DNA from: Bacillus halotolerans
Lineage (GTDB): Bacteria; Bacillota; Bacilli; Bacillales; Bacillaceae
Length of the DNA: 64,000 nucleotides
Reading direction: 5' to 3'
NCBI RefSeq assembly: GCF_001517105.1
Contig: NZ_LPVF01000008.1
Location: 186,001 to 250,000 of the forward strand
Below the pieces are notes generated by a model that saw only the letters and a list, made by a program, of their open reading frames with translations, was not told where the DNA came from and did not search any database. Below are positions 17,379 through 26,042 of this stretch, piece by piece (positions within the stretch are counted from its first letter, which is position 1; every line of letters starts with the position of its first letter). Both the position numbers and the translations under genes were made by a program.

Positions 17379-17840
17379 ATGAAAACCGAAAACGCAAAAA
17401 CAAACCTGACATTAGTTGAGAATTCAATGAACACCCAATTATCAAACTGGTTTCTTCTATACTCCAAGCTGCACCGTTTTCATTGGTATGTAAAAGGGCC
17501 TCACTTCTTTACATTGCATGAAAAATTTGAAGAACTGTATGACCACGCGGCGGAAACTGTGGATACGATTGCTGAGCGCCTGCTGGCTATCGGAGGACAG
17601 CCTGTTGCCACTCTGAAAGAATACACTGAGCAAGCATCTATCACAGACGGCGGAAACGAAACGTCAGCTTCAGAAATGGTCCAAGCTTTGGTGAACGACT
17701 ACAAACAAATCAGCAGCGAGTCTAAATTCGTCATCGGCCTTGCGGAAGAAAATCAAGACAATGCGACAGCAGACTTGTTTGTCGGATTAATCGATGAAGT
17801 CGAAAAACAAGTGTGGATGCTTTCCTCTTATTTAGGCTAA
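17379..17840 (+). CDS. mrgA: Dps-family DNA-protecting miniferritin MrgA
   Basis: 153-aa Dps subunit. Twelve copies form a shell that oxidises and stores iron and coats DNA during peroxide stress. The conserved ferroxidase segment runs [30 protein letters not shown] (about 33-62), with the usual His, Asp and Glu ligands. An AAGGAGG ribosome site precedes it. It is monocistronic, controlled by PerR, and followed by a bidirectional terminator shared with htrB. Confidence 0.97.
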   Translation: MKTENAKTNLTLVENSMNTQLSNWFLLYSKLHRFHWYVKGPHFFTLHEKFEELYDHAAETVDTIAERLLAIGGQPVATLKEYTEQASITDGGNETSASEMVQALVNDYKQISSESKFVIGLAEENQDNATADLFVGLIDEVEKQVWMLSSYLG

Positions 17841-17877
17841 AAAAAAGCTGAACCCTCTTCAGGTTCAGCTTTTTTGC
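17840..17877. terminator. Bidirectional terminator mrgA/htrB
   Basis: GCTGAACC-CTCTTCA-GGTTCAGC (17848-17870) with A run before and T run after; it serves convergent mrgA and htrB. Confidence 0.92.
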
Positions 17878-17880
17878 TAT

Positions 17881-19257
17881 TTAGCTGCTGAGGCTTTCTG
17901 TCTGCTTGGTCAGTGTCACGTTCAGGTTTTTCGTTTTTCCGTTTCGTATCACTTGAATTGTTGTTTTATCTCCGACTTTTAAATCTTTATATAGGATTTG
18001 ACGGATATCCGCACTGCTTTGGATATCTTTGCCGTTTAATTTGACAATAACATCCTCAGATTTCATTCCTGCTTTAGCCGCCGGTGAATTAGATTGAACT
18101 TCTTTGACGTAGACACCTTTGCTCAATTGATCGCCAAACAGGCCGAGTGTGTTTTCCTGGTACGTTTCAGGAACTTGCGACATATCAATCATTTGCACGC
18201 CTAAGAATGGACGTTCCACTTTTCCGTTTTCAAGAAGCTGGTCAACAATTGGCTCTACATCGTTGCTTGGAATCGCAAAACCGAGTGACTCAACCCCATT
18301 TTCACTTACTTTCAAACTGTTGATACCGATCACTTGGCCGTTTGAATTGATTAACGGGCCGCCGCTGTTCCCCGGATTGATTGCCGCGTCTGTTTGCAGC
18401 ACATTCATCTCAACCGTACCTTGAGTCGTATCGACATCAATCGTCCGGTTAAGTCCGCTGATGATCCCTTGTGTCACTGTTCCGGAGAATTGCTGGCCGA
18501 GCGGGTTACCGATGGCGATGACTTTTTCACCTGTGCGCAGCTGCGAAGAATCCCCGAAACTCGCCACTTTTTTGACGTTCTTATTGCTGATTTCCAAAAC
18601 AGCCAAATCCGTAATTGCATCGCTTCCCACAAGCTTGGCTGTCTCCGTTTTACCATTGTACAGGGTAACAGTCAGCTTATTCGCTCCTTCCACTACGTGG
18701 TTGTTTGTAATGATATATGCTTTATTATTGTCTTTTTTGAAAATGACCCCTGACCCCGTTCCGCTTTCACTTTCTGAGCCGGAGCTGCCTTCTGTGCCGA
18801 ATGTGTTATTTTGAGAGGTTTGGATATTTGAGATTCCGACAATTGTCGGCTCTAAGTCCTCTACCATATCAGCCACGTTGGTCGCGTTTGTCACAGGTGT
18901 CGTTGTAAAGTTGTCTGATTGCACCTGTTTATTTGCGGAAGCCGTCTCGGTCGTCTGATTATGGTCAGACGGTAAATAAGGCGCGACGCCGAGCATCAGT
19001 CCGCCGCCGATGATCCCGCCTAAAATCGGGCTCAGCCATGCGGCTCTCCGCTTTTTTTCTTTTTTTACAGCTGTTTCTTTCTTTTCCATTTCTAAAGCGG
19101 AAGCCGTTTCTCTTCGTCCCGCTTCATCAGAATGAGGCGGATCAAGCAGTTCTTGTTCAGGATGCTCAATCAGCTTTTGGTTTTCTGTATTCATGTTTTC
19201 TGTATGTGAAGGTTCTGTGTGTTGTTCTCCGTTCTGGTCATCACGTCGATAATCCAT
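17881..19257 (-). CDS. htrB: Membrane-anchored HtrA-type quality-control protease HtrB
   Basis: 458-aa serine protease acting at the outer face of the membrane on misfolded secreted proteins. A cytosolic N-terminus of about 70 residues precedes one TM helix (about 73-94). The protease domain has the triad His187 (TNNHVVEG), Asp217 (ITDLAVLE) and Ser298 (NPGNSGGP), and a PDZ domain follows at about 355-450. The start at 19257 is better spaced from AAGGAGT than the ATG at 19263. It is divergent from cssRS, which controls it. It equals yvtA of 168. Confidence 0.95.
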   Translation of the reverse strand: MDYRRDDQNGEQHTEPSHTENMNTENQKLIEHPEQELLDPPHSDEAGRRETASALEMEKKETAVKKEKKRRAAWLSPILGGIIGGGLMLGVAPYLPSDHNQTTETASANKQVQSDNFTTTPVTNATNVADMVEDLEPTIVGISNIQTSQNNTFGTEGSSGSESESGTGSGVIFKKDNNKAYIITNNHVVEGANKLTVTLYNGKTETAKLVGSDAITDLAVLEISNKNVKKVASFGDSSQLRTGEKVIAIGNPLGQQFSGTVTQGIISGLNRTIDVDTTQGTVEMNVLQTDAAINPGNSGGPLINSNGQVIGINSLKVSENGVESLGFAIPSNDVEPIVDQLLENGKVERPFLGVQMIDMSQVPETYQENTLGLFGDQLSKGVYVKEVQSNSPAAKAGMKSEDVIVKLNGKDIQSSADIRQILYKDLKVGDKTTIQVIRNGKTKNLNVTLTKQTESLSS

Positions 19258-19532
19258 ATGCATACACTCCTTATTCGGTTTTCGTATATCGTTACATATT
19301 CATCGCATGTACAAGTTCAATTGTCCCAATAATGAGGAGAAAAGCAAAGCACCAAAATAGAATATGTTTGATCATCCTACATCTTCCCCGCTCTTTTCTT
19401 TTCCTTTCTTCCCTTATACACATCATAAACAAACATTGTGGGATAAAAATGAAAAGAATATGTGAAATTATGAAAATTGCCTGCCGTATGTTAAAACTAG
19501 TTTATAATGACGTTGAAAGGATGTGAAGAGCC
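19258..19532. promoter_or_regulatory. Divergent htrB/cssR control region with candidate CssR boxes
   Basis: The 275-bp region contains the cssR -10 box TATAAT (19503-19508) and, on the minus strand, a TATAAG-like -10 for htrB near 19414-19419. Between them, at about 19441-19482 (minus), TTTTCA/TTTCA motifs recur three times at roughly 8- to 15-bp steps. This fits direct-repeat binding by the OmpR-type regulator CssR, but the assignment is inferred. A 27-codon frame lies in the htrB side. Confidence 0.5.
19292..19375 (-). CDS. Candidate small hydrophobic peptide in the htrB leader
   Basis: A 27-codon frame (ATG at 19375, TAA at 19294-19292) begins MIKHILFWCFAFLLIIGTI and ends ELVHAMNM. A GGGGAAG lies seven bases before the ATG, a plausible ribosome site. 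The product would be a single-span membrane peptide. It ends 35 nt before htrB on the same strand, so it would lie in the htrB transcript. I know of no named homologue, and chance occurrence is possible. Confidence 0.4.
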   Translation of the reverse strand: MIKHILFWCFAFLLIIGTIELVHAMNM

Positions 19533-20210
19533 TTGTCATATACCATTTATCTAGTTGAGGATGAGGATAATCTGAATGAATTGCTGACGAAGTATTTAGA
19601 GAATGAGGGCTGGAACATTACATCTTTTACGAAAGGCGAAGACGCCAGAAAAAAAATGACGCCGTCTCCCCACCTGTGGATTCTCGATATCATGCTGCCG
19701 GATACTGACGGCTATACATTAATAAAAGAAATCAAAGCGAAAGACCCTGACGTGCCGGTCATTTTTATTTCCGCACGAGACGCCGATATTGACAGAGTGC
19801 TTGGGTTAGAGCTTGGAAGCAATGACTATATTTCAAAACCATTTCTCCCGCGGGAACTGATTATACGTGTGCAAAAACTATTGCAGCTTGTCTATAAGGA
19901 AGCGCCTGCCGCACAAAAAAACGAAACCATCGTCTCCTCCTATCGGGTCGCGGAAGACGCCCGTGAGGTCTATGATGAAAACGGCAATTTGATTAATTTA
20001 ACGTCAAAGGAATTTGATCTCCTCCTCTTATTTATCCATCATAAAGGACATCCATATTCCCGTGAGGATATTCTCGTCAAGGTATGGGGCCATGATTATT
20101 TTGGAACTGACCGCGTTGTTGATGATCTTGTCCGGAGGCTGCGTAAAAAGATGCCTGAACTCAAAGTGGAGACCATTTACGGGTTTGGCTACAGGATGAT
20201 GACATCATGA
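19533..20210 (+). CDS. cssR: Secretion-stress response regulator CssR
   Basis: 225-aa OmpR/PhoB-type regulator. The receiver domain at 1-118 has the phosphoacceptor Asp52 (WILDIMLPDTDG) and the Lys of SKPF. The C-terminal winged helix includes LTSKEFDLLLLFIHHKG and RVVDDLVRRLRKK. The start is a TTG at 19533 behind AAAGGATG. It activates htrA, htrB and its own operon when misfolded secreted proteins accumulate. It overlaps cssS by 4 nt (ATGA). Confidence 0.95.
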   Translation: MSYTIYLVEDEDNLNELLTKYLENEGWNITSFTKGEDARKKMTPSPHLWILDIMLPDTDGYTLIKEIKAKDPDVPVIFISARDADIDRVLGLELGSNDYISKPFLPRELIIRVQKLLQLVYKEAPAAQKNETIVSSYRVAEDAREVYDENGNLINLTSKEFDLLLLFIHHKGHPYSREDILVKVWGHDYFGTDRVVDDLVRRLRKKMPELKVETIYGFGYRMMTS

Positions 20211-21562
20211 AAAACAAGCCGCTTTCGTTTCAAATATGGGTTGTTATCTCCGGCATCCTGTTAGCCATATCGATTTTATTGCTTGTTTTATTTTCAAACA
20301 CGCTGCGTGATTTTTTCACCAATGAAACGTACACCACCATTGAAAATGAACAGCATGTTCTGACTGAGTACCGCCTGCCTGGTTCAATCGAAAGGCGCTA
20401 TTACAGTGAGGAAGCCACAGCGCCGACGACCGTGCGCTCTGTACAGCACGTGCTTCTGCCCGAAAATGAAGCGGCTTCGTCAGACAAGGATTTGAGAATC
20501 CTGTCGTCCGCATTTATCCATAAGGTATACCAGCTGGCTGATAAACAGGAAGCCAAAAAGAAACGGTACAGTGCTGAAATCAATGGCGAAAAAGTGTTTT
20601 TTGTCATTAAGAAGGGACTTTCCGTCAACGGGCAATCCGCCATGATGCTGTCCTATGCACTTGATTCTTATCGGGACGATCTGGCCTTCACCCTGTTCAA
20701 ACAGCTGCTGTTTATTATAGCGGTTGTCATTTTATTAAGCTGGATTCCGGCGATTTGGCTTGCGAAATATTTATCAAGGCCTCTCGTTTCGTTTGAAAAG
20801 CACGTCAAACGGATTTCAGAACAGGATTGGGATGATCCTGTCATAGTGGATCGGAAAGATGAAATCGGCAAATTGGGCCATACTATTGAAGAGATGCGCC
20901 AAAAGCTCGTGCAAAAGGATGAAACAGAAAGAACCCTTTTACAAAATATTTCTCATGATTTAAAAACACCGGTTATGGTGATCAGGGGATATACCCAATC
21001 CATTAAAGATGGGATTTTTCCTAAAGGAGATCTTGAAAATACAGTAGATGTCATTGAAGGCGAAGCCCTTAAGCTGGAGAAAAAAATAAAAGATTTATTA
21101 TATTTAACAAAGCTCGATTACTTATCTAAGCAAAAAGTACAACATGAAACATTCAGTATTATGGAAGTGACAGAAGAAGTCATTGAAAGACTGAAATGGG
21201 CGCGAAAAGAATTATCATGGGGAATTGATGTAGATGAAGACATTCTCATGCCGGGTGATCCCGAGCAATGGAACAAGCTTCTGGAGAACATACTGGAAAA
21301 TCAAATCCGCTATGCCGCAACAAAGATTGAAATCATCATGAAACAAGATGATCGGAATATCTTTATCACCATTAAAAATGACGGACCGCATATTGAAGAT
21401 GAGATGCTTTCCAGCCTCTATGAGCCTTTTAATAAAGGGAAGAAAGGCGAATTCGGCATTGGTCTCAGCATCGTAAAACGTATTTTAACTCTTCATAAGG
21501 CGTCTATCTCAATTGAAAATGACAAAACAGGTGTAACATACCGCATAGCAGTGCCAAAATAG
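20207..21562 (+). CDS. cssS: Secretion-stress sensor histidine kinase CssS
   Basis: 451-aa membrane kinase. TM1 is at about 11-30, the extracellular sensor at 31-164 and TM2 at 165-187. A HAMP linker follows, then the H-box LLQNISHDLKTP with phosphorylated His250 and an HATPase domain (NQIRYAATK as N box, GEFGIGLSIVKR as G2). It overlaps cssR by 4 nt, so the two are translationally coupled. It detects protein-folding stress outside the membrane. Confidence 0.95.
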   Translation: MKNKPLSFQIWVVISGILLAISILLLVLFSNTLRDFFTNETYTTIENEQHVLTEYRLPGSIERRYYSEEATAPTTVRSVQHVLLPENEAASSDKDLRILSSAFIHKVYQLADKQEAKKKRYSAEINGEKVFFVIKKGLSVNGQSAMMLSYALDSYRDDLAFTLFKQLLFIIAVVILLSWIPAIWLAKYLSRPLVSFEKHVKRISEQDWDDPVIVDRKDEIGKLGHTIEEMRQKLVQKDETERTLLQNISHDLKTPVMVIRGYTQSIKDGIFPKGDLENTVDVIEGEALKLEKKIKDLLYLTKLDYLSKQKVQHETFSIMEVTEEVIERLKWARKELSWGIDVDEDILMPGDPEQWNKLLENILENQIRYAATKIEIIMKQDDRNIFITIKNDGPHIEDEMLSSLYEPFNKGKKGEFGIGLSIVKRILTLHKASISIENDKTGVTYRIAVPK

Positions 21563-21589
21563 ACTGTAGATGTTTTTGCAGTCTATTTT

Positions 21590-21754
21590 TTATGTGAAAG
21601 AATAGCCGTTAAAATCTCTATAATTTGTTTTGAGCGGCTGTTTGCATTGATGAACCCATTTTTTCTCTGACAATGTCTGCTTCGGATATTTGACTTTTTC
21701 CACTTTAATTCCTCTGTTTCGCAAGCGGCTGATCATTTCGTCCAATTCTCTCAT
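21590..21754 (-). CDS. yirB: Anti-adaptor YirB (YuzO), inhibitor of YjbH-aided Spx proteolysis
   Basis: A 54-aa basic protein (MRELDEMISRLRNRGIKVE... ending RDFNGYSFT). In B. subtilis this small protein is reported to bind the adaptor YjbH and block ClpXP degradation of Spx. I start at 21754 behind AAAGGGTG; the frame open to 21796 is not supported. It sits between convergent cssS and divergent yuxN. The symbol is recalled from gene order and sequence. Confidence 0.8.
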   Translation of the reverse strand: MRELDEMISRLRNRGIKVEKVKYPKQTLSEKKWVHQCKQPLKTNYRDFNGYSFT

Positions 21755-21866
21755 TTCAGATTCACCCTTTCGCTTGAGCTTTGACCGTTCGGTCATCTCA
21801 ATTTATAATATAAATAATACATGATAAAAAAACAAGTTACAATAAGGTTAAATTTATAACGTACGG

Positions 21867-21884
21867 TATGACTATATGGTCATA
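21867..21884. promoter_or_regulatory. Candidate TetR operator upstream of yuxN
   Basis: Inverted repeat TATGAC-TATATG-GTCATA, extendable by flanking GG/CC, 39 bp before the yuxN start. It is the usual place for a TetR autorepressor site. Confidence 0.55.
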
Positions 21885-21922
21885 TCCTATGTAGGCCTCA
21901 GGCTCCGAAAGGGTGGAACCAT

Positions 21923-22798
21923 TTGAAGGAAAAAGAGAAGCTGATTATTGAAACAGCCATTAAACTGTTTGCCCAAAAAGGATATAACTCAACATCGGTT
22001 CAGGAAATTGCCAAAGCATGCAAAATTTCTAAAGGCGCTTTCTATATTTATTTTCCTTCTAAAGAAGCGCTGCTTTTGTCTATGCTGAATTACTATTATG
22101 ATAAAACGTTTACCCGTATTTTAAATATTAAAACGAAAGGCGACAGCCCCAGAACAGCTTACCGCAAGCAGCTTACCGTGTTCTATGAAAACATCCTTGA
22201 ACACAAAGACTTTATTACAATGCAGATGAAGGAAGGTTCTCTTCCTTATACGGAGGAAGTAGAGCAATACGCGAAAAAAATCCGCCAGACTTCCCTTCAA
22301 TTTCACATTGACAGTCTGTTAAACATATACGGAGAGAAAGCTGAACCTTATACAGCGGAGCTTTGTTTTCTAATAGAAGGAATCAGCCAGATTTACCTGG
22401 AATGCATGATTTTGCTCGGGTATACTGTGAAACCGGATCAATTAGCAGATATCGTTATTAACCGAATTGATGATATGGTCAAAGGCATGTCTGAACGAAA
22501 CGATGAGCCTTTCATCACATCAGAAGAAGCAAGCTCTTTATTCGGGCCCCTGTCTCACGGACGTCCTGACCCGCTGACTGAATCGATTGTGAAAAGCCTT
22601 CGTGAAAAAATAAAAAGCTTGAACACAAACTCCTCTTTTGAATTATCGGAGAGCTTGGACATACTTGAAGCAGAAATGAAGAAAAAAACACCGAAGCTGG
22701 TGATCATAAAAGGAATGATCCATAATCTGATGGAGTCGGAAGCTCTCGCAGAGGATGCCGAGCAGCTTACATATCTCTTGAAACAGCAATATATTTAG
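21923..22798 (+). CDS. yuxN: TetR-family regulator YuxN
   Basis: 291 aa starting with TTG at 21923 behind AAAGGGTGG. The N-terminal TetR helix-turn-helix is at about 8-55 (AIKLFAQKGYNSTSVQEIAKACKISKGAFYIYFPSKEALL). The C-terminal ligand domain is longer than usual (about 235 aa), ending with a charged helical tail. It is transcribed alone, with a strong terminator after it and a palindrome before it. Ligand and targets are unknown. Confidence 0.88.
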   Translation: MKEKEKLIIETAIKLFAQKGYNSTSVQEIAKACKISKGAFYIYFPSKEALLLSMLNYYYDKTFTRILNIKTKGDSPRTAYRKQLTVFYENILEHKDFITMQMKEGSLPYTEEVEQYAKKIRQTSLQFHIDSLLNIYGEKAEPYTAELCFLIEGISQIYLECMILLGYTVKPDQLADIVINRIDDMVKGMSERNDEPFITSEEASSLFGPLSHGRPDPLTESIVKSLREKIKSLNTNSSFELSESLDILEAEMKKKTPKLVIIKGMIHNLMESEALAEDAEQLTYLLKQQYI

Positions 22799-22801
22799 AA
22801 G

Positions 22802-22833
22802 AACGGCTGCTTGACAAGCAGCCGTTTTTTCTC
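22802..22833. terminator. Bidirectional terminator yuxN/citG
   Basis: AACGGCTGCTT-GAC-AAGCAGCCGTT (22802-22826) followed by six T, between convergent yuxN and citG. Confidence 0.92.
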
Positions 22834-22835
22834 TA

Positions 22836-24224
22836 TTACGCCTTTGGTTTTACCATATCTTCCGGTTTCACCATTTCGTTAAATTGTTCCTCTGTCAGCA
22901 ATTCAAGCTTCAAAGCCGCTTCTTTCAGCGTCAATCCCTCTTTATGGGCAAGCTTGGCAATTTTTGCGGCGTTTTCATATCCGATATGCGGATTCAGCGC
23001 CGTAACCAGCATTAAAGAATTCGACAGGTTTTCCTGAATCGTTTCTTTATTTGGCTCGATACCGACAGCACACTTATCATGGAAGGAGTTCATTCCGTCA
23101 CTCAGCAGCTGCACGGATTGCAGGAAGTTGTAAATGATCACAGGTTTAAATACGTTTAGTTCAAAGTTCCCCTGACTTGCGGCAAAGCCGATTGTCGCAT
23201 CGTTCCCCATAATTTGCGCTGCGATCATCGTCAGTGCTTCACTTTGTGTCGGGTTCACTTTTCCAGGCATAATGGAGCTGCCAGGCTCATTTTCAGGAAT
23301 GACAATCTCCCCGATGCCGCAGCGAGGTCCGCTCGCAAGCCATCTGACATCGTTTGCGATTTTCATTAAATCAGCGGCAAGAGCTTTTAAAGCGCCGTGT
23401 GCATATGTGATTTCGTCATGGCTTGTCAGCGCGTGGAATTTATTCGACGAGCTGTTAAACGTTTGACCTGTCAGTTTCGTGATCTCCTCTGAAACAAGCT
23501 CTCCAAATTCAGGGTGAGCATTGATTCCTGTTCCGACAGCTGTACCTCCGATTGCAAGCGCACGCATTTTGTCTGTCGCTTCTAAAATCATTTCCTTCGA
23601 ACGATCGAGCATGTGCACCCATCCGCTGATTTCCTGTCCAAGAGTCAGAGGTGTGGCATCCTGAAGGTGCGTACGTCCGATTTTCACAATATCATTGTAT
23701 GCTTTCGCTTTTTCGTCTAACGTATTGCGAAGCTGATCAAGCGCAGGCACAAGCTGTTCATAGACAGATAAAACGGCAGCAACGTGCATCGCTGTCGGGA
23801 ACGTATCGTTTGAGCTTTGGCTGCGGTTAACGTCATCGTTTGGATGAATCGTTTGATCAGAGTTCTTTTCTTTTAATAACGCAGTCGCACGATTGGCCAC
23901 CACTTCGTTCATGTTCATGTTGCTTTGTGTGCCGCTTCCGGTCTGCCATACAACAAGCGGGAAGTTATCATCATATTTGCCTTTGAGCACATCATCACAA
24001 ACTGCTGCAATGGCTTCCGCTTTTTCCGCATCTAGATTGCCCAGGCGTTTATTAGCGATCGCCGTGCTGCGTTTCAATATTGCAAACGCCTTCACAACAC
24101 GCATCGGCATTTTTTCAGAACCAATCTTGAAGTTCTCCTTGCTTCGCTGTGTTTGGGCGCCCCAAAATTTATCAGCAGGAACTTTTACTTCTCCCATGGT
24201 GTCTTTTTCAATTCTGTAGTCCAT
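22836..24224 (-). CDS. citG: Class II fumarate hydratase
   Basis: TCA-cycle enzyme that reversibly hydrates fumarate to L-malate; a cytosolic tetramer. The 462 aa show all three conserved regions of the aspartase/fumarase family: [10 protein letters not shown] (95-104), THLQDATP (185-192) and the signature [13 protein letters not shown] (315-327), whose first Ser is in the catalytic flexible loop. Length is normal for class II (FumC). It is transcribed alone, convergent with yuxN. Confidence 0.97.
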   Translation of the reverse strand: MDYRIEKDTMGEVKVPADKFWGAQTQRSKENFKIGSEKMPMRVVKAFAILKRSTAIANKRLGNLDAEKAEAIAAVCDDVLKGKYDDNFPLVVWQTGSGTQSNMNMNEVVANRATALLKEKNSDQTIHPNDDVNRSQSSNDTFPTAMHVAAVLSVYEQLVPALDQLRNTLDEKAKAYNDIVKIGRTHLQDATPLTLGQEISGWVHMLDRSKEMILEATDKMRALAIGGTAVGTGINAHPEFGELVSEEITKLTGQTFNSSSNKFHALTSHDEITYAHGALKALAADLMKIANDVRWLASGPRCGIGEIVIPENEPGSSIMPGKVNPTQSEALTMIAAQIMGNDATIGFAASQGNFELNVFKPVIIYNFLQSVQLLSDGMNSFHDKCAVGIEPNKETIQENLSNSLMLVTALNPHIGYENAAKIAKLAHKEGLTLKEAALKLELLTEEQFNEMVKPEDMVKPKA

Positions 24225-24290
24225 TTTATGTATCCCTCCATAACGGTTGCTTCAATAGATCAAATTCGCCAGTGATATAAAAAATCCTTT

Positions 24291-24476
24291 TTATTTTTCG
24301 ATCTTGGCAGATTTTAATTTTAATTCAAGATATACGCGGGAGTCCTTTGAATATTTGTACTTCGGATTCGTTCGTCCGTACTCCCTTGATGTATAAGAGA
24401 CATCGTAATGCTTTTCAAATGATTTAATGAGCTGTTCTATTTCTTCTTGTTTTCCTGCAAGTCTTACCTCTGCCAC
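24291..24476 (-). CDS. yvzF: Small conserved protein YvzF (DUF3970 type)
   Basis: 61 aa (MAEVRLAGKQEEIEQLIKSFEKHYDVSYTSREYGR...), predicted beta-alpha-beta, ending in a Lys-rich tail (ELKLKSAKIEK). The pattern VRLAG ... V(S)YTSREY...N is that of the DUF3970 family in bacilli. A GGAGGATATGAAG ribosome site precedes the ATG. It is divergent from gerAA. The function is unknown. Confidence 0.85.
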   Translation of the reverse strand: MAEVRLAGKQEEIEQLIKSFEKHYDVSYTSREYGRTNPKYKYSKDSRVYLELKLKSAKIEK

Positions 24477-24518
24477 TTCATATCCTCCGCTTTCATAAAA
24501 AAACTTCTGCCATAAAAT

Positions 24519-24535
24519 ACTGTAACACAGTATAT
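24519..24535. repeat. Palindrome upstream of gerAA
   Basis: ATACTGT-AAC-ACAGTAT, a perfect 7-3-7 inverted repeat 59 bp before the gerAA start, in the region expected for the sigma-G promoter. It may be a regulator site (forespore regulators such as SpoVT are candidates by context only). Confidence 0.5.
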
Positions 24536-24593
24536 CATTTTTTTAACAGGAAAAGATAACCTCTACTAAGGTTTTGGACAAGAGGTGACCTCG

Positions 24594-26042
24594 TTGGAAC
24601 AAACAGAATTTAAGGAATATATACACGATAATTTAGCAATGGTGCTTCCAAAATTAAAAGAAAACGATGATCTGGTGAAAAATAAAAAAATGCTGGCGAA
24701 CGGACTTGTTTTTTACTATCTCTACTTCAGTGAATTGAATGACCAGCAGAAGGTTTTAGAATCGATCAAAACCTTAATCAAGGATGAGGAGACGCTGACG
24801 CTTGAGCAGGTCAAAAAACGCCTCGACCAAATTGACGCAAGGCCGATAGAAACGGCAGAAAAAACGGTTAAGGAGATTCTCAGCGGCAATTGTGCGGTGT
24901 TTGTTAATGGACTCAACAAAGCCTATATCCTGTCCACAGGAAAGAAACAAACAAGAAGCCTGGCAGAGCCGACGACTGAAAAAGTGGTTCGCGGACCAAA
25001 GGTTGCGTTTGTGGAGGATATCGATACAAATCTTGCTCTGATCAGGCAAAGGACCTCTCATCCGAAACTCATTACCAAAAAAATCATGATTGGCGATAAC
25101 AAACTGAAGCCGGCGGCGATGATGTACATTGAAGGCAAAGCAAAAAAGTCCGTTGTGAAAGAAGTAAAAGCGCGGCTTAACAATATCAAACTGGAGGATA
25201 TCCAGGACAGCGGAACGCTTGAAGAACTTATTGAAGATAATAAATACTCGCCATTTCCGCAAATTCAAAATACGGAAAGGCCCGATAAAGTGTCGTCCGC
25301 CCTGTTCAACGGCCGGGTTGCGATTTTGGTGGACAGTTCCCCATTTGTGCTTTTGGTGCCGGTTTCTCTCGGTGTACTGATGCAATCTCCGGATGATTAC
25401 TATGAACGCTGGATCTCGGCATCCCTCATCCGGTCGCTGCGTTTTGCTTCTATATTCATCACCTTGTTTTTGTCATCGATTTATATTGCACTCGTGTCAT
25501 TCCACCAAGGGCTCTTGCCGACCGCGCTCGCCGTCACAATTTCAGCAAACAGAGAAAACGTGCCGTTTCCTCCGATATTTGAAGCCTTGCTAATGGAAGT
25601 GACGATCGAGCTGCTAAGAGAAGCCGGGCTGCGTCTTCCAAACCCATTGGGACAAACGATCGGTCTCGTCGGGGGTGTCGTCATCGGACAAGCGGCGGTA
25701 GAAGCGAATCTCGTCAGTTCGATTATGGTGATTGTCGTCAGTGTCATTGCCCTTGCATCCTTTACCGTTCCCCAATACGGAATGGGGCTGTCTTTCCGGG
25801 TGCTGCGTTTTATTTCGATGTTTTCCGCCGCAATACTCGGGCTGTACGGGATTATTTTATTTATGCTGGTCATTTATACGCACCTTACGAGACAAACGAG
25901 CTTTGGATCTCCGTATTTTTCGCCAAATGGATTTTTCAGCCTGAAAAATACAGAGGATTCCATTATCCGTCTCCCAATTAAAAACAAACCAAAAGAGGCG
26001 AATAATCCAAATGAGCCAAAAACAGACTCCACTCAAACTTAA
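24594..26042 (+). CDS. gerAA: Spore germinant receptor subunit GerAA
   Basis: 482-aa A-subunit of the L-alanine-responsive GerA receptor in the spore inner membrane. A soluble N-terminal region (about 1-240) precedes a membrane domain with five or so helices, including the conserved LPTALAVTISANRENVPFPPIFEALLMEVTIELLREAGLRLPNP... segment. The start is the TTG at 24594 behind AAGAGGTGA; the upstream GTG at 24585 is within that site. It overlaps gerAB by 32 nt. Expression in the forespore (sigma-G) is known for this operon. Confidence 0.95.
   Translation: MEQTEFKEYIHDNLAMVLPKLKENDDLVKNKKMLANGLVFYYLYFSELNDQQKVLESIKTLIKDEETLTLEQVKKRLDQIDARPIETAEKTVKEILSGNCAVFVNGLNKAYILSTGKKQTRSLAEPTTEKVVRGPKVAFVEDIDTNLALIRQRTSHPKLITKKIMIGDNKLKPAAMMYIEGKAKKSVVKEVKARLNNIKLEDIQDSGTLEELIEDNKYSPFPQIQNTERPDKVSSALFNGRVAILVDSSPFVLLVPVSLGVLMQSPDDYYERWISASLIRSLRFASIFITLFLSSIYIALVSFHQGLLPTALAVTISANRENVPFPPIFEALLMEVTIELLREAGLRLPNPLGQTIGLVGGVVIGQAAVEANLVSSIMVIVVSVIALASFTVPQYGMGLSFRVLRFISMFSAAILGLYGIILFMLVIYTHLTRQTSFGSPYFSPNGFFSLKNTEDSIIRLPIKNKPKEANNPNEPKTDSTQT

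Noticed and set aside
24774-25385. 203-codon minus-strand frame opposite gerAA
   Set aside because: It is a shadow of gerAA: no ribosome site, odd composition, and the opposite strand is a well-known gene.
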